NCBI GenBank assembly: GCA_019236485.1
Contig: JAFAIY010000254.1
Location: forward strand, 1 to 7,478
Length of the DNA stretch: 7,478 nucleotides
From: Comamonas sp.
GTDB taxonomy: Bacteria; Pseudomonadota; Gammaproteobacteria; Burkholderiales; Burkholderiaceae_C
Direction of reading: 5' to 3'
In this document: one piece after another, positions 5,446 through 7,478 of the stretch
Layout: the number at the start of each line of letters is the position of its first letter
Position numbering within the stretch: position 1 is the stretch's first letter
Made by a program: the position numbers and the translations under genes
The notes under the pieces: generated by a model
The model's database searches: none
The model's input: the letters and a program-made list of their open reading frames with translations, nothing else
Told to the model about the DNA's origin: nothing

Positions 5446-5976
5446 ATGACAGACTCCGCACAAAACACCCCCCGCAGCTGGGACCAGCCCGAGGGCGCCA
5501 GCTTTGAAGACTGGATGAACACGCGCATCGCGCGCTTTTCCACGCGCAAGTACGACTTCGACGCGCTGAAGTTCCAGGCCGATTTCGACCCCAAGTACCG
5601 CCGCGGCCAGATGCGCTACATAGGCACGGGCGGCACGGGCGTGGCTGCCGACAGCAACACCATCCCGTCGGAGAACTTCACCTTCTCCACCATGGTGATT
5701 CCGGCCGGCCATGAAGGCCCGTCCCATCTGCACACCGATGTCGAGGAAGTGTTCTTCGTGATGCGCGGCAAGCTCAAGCTGGTGCTGGAGAAGGACGGCC
5801 AGCGCTTCGAGACCATACTCACCGACCGCGACGTGGTTTCGGTGCCTCCGGGCGTGTACCGCGAAGAGATCAATGTCGGCGACGAGGATGCGCTGATGTG
5901 CGTGATGCTGGGCGCCAAGAAGCCCATCACCCCGACCTATCCGCCCGAGCACCCGCTGGCCAAGATCAAGCGCTGA
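5446..5976 (+). CDS. Cupin-domain protein with altered second motif
   Basis: This 176-residue cytoplasmic protein has a single cupin beta-barrel in its C-terminal two thirds. Cupin motif 1 is complete (G88, His94-x-His96, Glu101, G108; HLHTDVEE followed by FFVMRG). In motif 2 (PPGVYREEIN, 134-143) the usual His is replaced by Arg139. A metal would therefore have only three classical ligands, or the site may bind a ligand without metal. The N-terminal 70 residues have no motif I recognise. The ATG is chosen because AGGAGAG (5435-5441) lies 4 bp upstream; an earlier in-frame ATG at 5419 has no such site. It is the first gene of a cupin-hydrolase-IclR operon, 8 bp before the hydrolase, which suggests a catabolic or auxiliary role such as dioxygenase-like, isomerase or stabilising protein. 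The exact function is unknown. Confidence 0.85.
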   Translation: MTDSAQNTPRSWDQPEGASFEDWMNTRIARFSTRKYDFDALKFQADFDPKYRRGQMRYIGTGGTGVAADSNTIPSENFTFSTMVIPAGHEGPSHLHTDVEEVFFVMRGKLKLVLEKDGQRFETILTDRDVVSVPPGVYREEINVGDEDALMCVMLGAKKPITPTYPPEHPLAKIKR

Positions 5977-5984
5977 GCTTCGCC

Positions 5985-6866
5985 ATGAAGGACACGCTGT
6001 CCCTCAAGGAGCAGCAGCTGGAGGCCGGTTTCCCCGAGCGCCTGGTGCCGCTGCCCGATGGCTCCCGGGTCGCCTGGCGCGAGGCCGGCGATACGGCGGC
6101 CGAGTTCGCCGTCGTGCTGCTGCACGGCATCAGCTCGGGCGCGGCCTCGTGGCTGGATCTGGCGCTGGCGCTGGGCGACAAGGCGCGCGTGCTGGCCTGG
6201 GATGCCCCGGGCTATGGCGTATCCACGCCTCTGGCGCAGCCTACTCCCGGCGATGCCGACTATGCGCGGGCACTGGAGCAGTCCCTGCAAGCGCTGGGCG
6301 TGCGCCGCTGCCTTCTGGTCGGCCACTCGTTGGGGGCGTTGATGGCGGCCAGGCTGGCCGGCACGGCCTCTGGCCTAGTCGAGCAACTGGTGCTCATCAG
6401 CCCGGCGGGCGGCTATGGCGCGCCGGCCAAGGCCGAGCAGCAGGCCAAGGTGCGCCAGGGGCGTCTGGCTTCGCTGGCCGAGAAGGGCGTTGCCGGTCTG
6501 GCCGCCGTGATCGACCAGCGGCTGGTCTCGGACCAGGCGCCCGAGTCGGTGCGCGCATGGGTGCGCTGGAACACGGCCCGCATGCAGCCGCAGGGCTATG
6601 CGCAGGCGGTGGAACTGCTGTGCGGCAGCGATCTGGGGCAGGCGGCCGGCAAGCTGTCCATGCCGGTCCAGGTCTGGGTCGGAGAGCATGACGTGGTCAC
6701 ACCTCCTGCGGCCTGCAAGGCCTGGTCCGAACTGCTGGGCGCCGACTACGGTACGCTTGCGGCCGCCGGCCATGCCTCGCCCGTGGAACAACCCGTGGCG
6801 ATCGCGCAGAAGCTGGCATCTTTGTTGAACCAAAGTACCCGCACTCCTACCTGCCGACAGCCATGA
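5985..6866 (+). CDS. Alpha/beta-fold hydrolase
   Basis: This 293-residue cytoplasmic serine hydrolase belongs to the large esterase/lactonase/C-C hydrolase group. The oxyanion-hole region is LLHGISSG (His47-Gly48), the nucleophile elbow GHSLG (Ser115), the acid Asp236 in VWVGEHDVVTPP and the base His263 in AAGHASPVEQP. A cap region of about 75 residues (roughly 145-215) lies between strands 6 and 7. No signal peptide is visible. The elbow GHSLG rather than GNSxGG argues mildly for ester or lactone cleavage over meta-cleavage-product hydrolysis. The start is 8 bp after the cupin stop, with no clear ribosome site, so translation is probably coupled. The end overlaps the IclR start as ATGA. It resembles enol-lactonase and aromatic-pathway hydrolases in style, but the substrate is not identifiable here. 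Confidence 0.9.
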   Translation: MKDTLSLKEQQLEAGFPERLVPLPDGSRVAWREAGDTAAEFAVVLLHGISSGAASWLDLALALGDKARVLAWDAPGYGVSTPLAQPTPGDADYARALEQSLQALGVRRCLLVGHSLGALMAARLAGTASGLVEQLVLISPAGGYGAPAKAEQQAKVRQGRLASLAEKGVAGLAAVIDQRLVSDQAPESVRAWVRWNTARMQPQGYAQAVELLCGSDLGQAAGKLSMPVQVWVGEHDVVTPPAACKAWSELLGADYGTLAAAGHASPVEQPVAIAQKLASLLNQSTRTPTCRQP

Positions 6867-7478
6867 GCGATACCTCCGAGATTTCGACCAACGACAACGA
6901 CCGTTACACCGTGCCCGCGCTGGAGCGCGGACTGCGTTTGCTGGCCTGCTTCGGCCCGGCGCAGCCCGTGTGGAGCGCGCCCGAGCTGGCGCGCTGCCTG
7001 CAGCTGCCGCGCTCCACGGTGTTCCGCATGTTGACCACGCTCGAAAACTCGGGGTATCTGCAGCGCAGCGGCACCGAATACCGGCTGGGCCTGGCCGTGC
7101 TCCGACTGGGCTACGACTATCTGTCGACCCAGCCGCTGGCACAGCTGGCCGAGCCGGTGCTGCAGGGCCTGTGCGATGCGCTGGGCATGACCAGCAATCT
7201 GGCGCTGCTTGACGGCACCTCGGTGGTCTATGTGGCGCGCATCGCGCCGCCCGGTGCCTTCCAGGGCGCCGTGCGCGTGGGTTCGCGCCTGCCGGCCCAT
7301 GCCACGGTGCTGGGGCGGACCTTGCTGCAGGACATGGATGCGGCGCAGCTGCGCGAGCTGTTCGGCGGCGAGGAACTGCCGCAGTTCTCCGAAAGCACGC
7401 CGCGCCATGTCGAGGACCTGCTGCGCCTGCTGGCCCAGGACCGCGAGCGCGGCTACGCCATGGGCGAGGGCTTTTACG
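6863..7478 (+). CDS. IclR-family transcriptional regulator, 3' partial
   Basis: The frame from the ATG at 6863 stays open to the window end, giving 205 codons of a family usually about 250-270 long, so only the C-terminus is missing. An N-terminal winged helix-turn-helix spans about residues 15-75 (VPALERGLRLLACF, then LARCLQLPRSTVFRMLTTLENSGYL). The ligand-binding domain follows, with SNLALLDGTSVVYVARI and the family signature VGSRLPAHATVLGRTLL. IclR proteins sense small carboxylic or aromatic compounds and act as repressor or activator. The start overlaps the hydrolase stop (ATGA), so the regulator is cotranscribed with the genes it probably controls and may autoregulate through the site at 5375-5390. 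The ligand is unknown; aromatic- and organic-acid-responsive IclR proteins are the closest in general style. Confidence 0.93.
   Translation, partial: MSDTSEISTNDNDRYTVPALERGLRLLACFGPAQPVWSAPELARCLQLPRSTVFRMLTTLENSGYLQRSGTEYRLGLAVLRLGYDYLSTQPLAQLAEPVLQGLCDALGMTSNLALLDGTSVVYVARIAPPGAFQGAVRVGSRLPAHATVLGRTLLQDMDAAQLRELFGGEELPQFSESTPRHVEDLLRLLAQDRERGYAMGEGFY

Noticed and set aside
5898..5984. Earlier in-frame ATG for the alpha/beta hydrolase
   Set aside because: It would overlap the cupin gene by 79 bases and add residues that are a shadow of cupin codons; the ATG at 5985 fits an operon junction.

Overview
The window looks like chromosomal DNA of a high-GC betaproteobacterium of the family Comamonadaceae, probably Comamonas or a close relative such as Delftia. 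This rests on the strong G/C third-position bias, the protein styles (QseB/TctD-type regulator, Calvin-type class II aldolase, betaproteobacterial FadD), and a short palindromic repeat behind the aldolase gene that resembles interspersed repeats I remember from Comamonadaceae genomes. No search was run, so the genus is an inference. All seven genes lie on the + strand. I see no tRNA, rRNA, CRISPR array or complete insertion sequence.

Layout. Bases 1-2028 hold a two-component pair: an OmpR-family response regulator, cut at its 5' end by the window edge, and a membrane sensor histidine kinase joined to it by an ATGA stop/start overlap. The kinase has intact H and N boxes but a degenerate, shortened ATP lid. 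A 130-bp gap with spaced GGTTA repeats and a small hairpin leads to fba (2159-3223), a class II fructose-bisphosphate aldolase of glycolysis/gluconeogenesis with its active-site residues in place. The 324-bp gap after fba is unusually structured. In order it holds a 94-bp MITE-like element with TA flanks, the Comamonadaceae-type palindrome, a strong rho-independent terminator, four CTAG tetramers in 25 bp, and two palindromes directly upstream of fadD.

fadD (3548-5224) encodes a long-chain acyl-CoA synthetase that activates fatty acids for beta-oxidation. It appears to be a single-gene unit ending at its own terminator (5254-5279). A perfect TATAAT box, a 16-bp near-palindrome and a leader hairpin then precede a compact operon: a cupin protein (5446-5976), an alpha/beta hydrolase (5985-6866) and an IclR-family regulator (6863 to beyond the window). 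The tight spacing suggests that the IclR protein controls this small, probably catabolic, operon and itself. The substrate cannot be read from the sequence.

Most of the window is ordinary housekeeping and catabolic chromosome. The points most worth following are the MITE-like element, the unusual kinase ATP lid, the cupin whose second motif has Arg in place of the metal-binding His, the uncharacterised cupin-hydrolase-IclR operon, and the clustered palindromes upstream of fadD. I did not find convincing evidence of a wholly new system.
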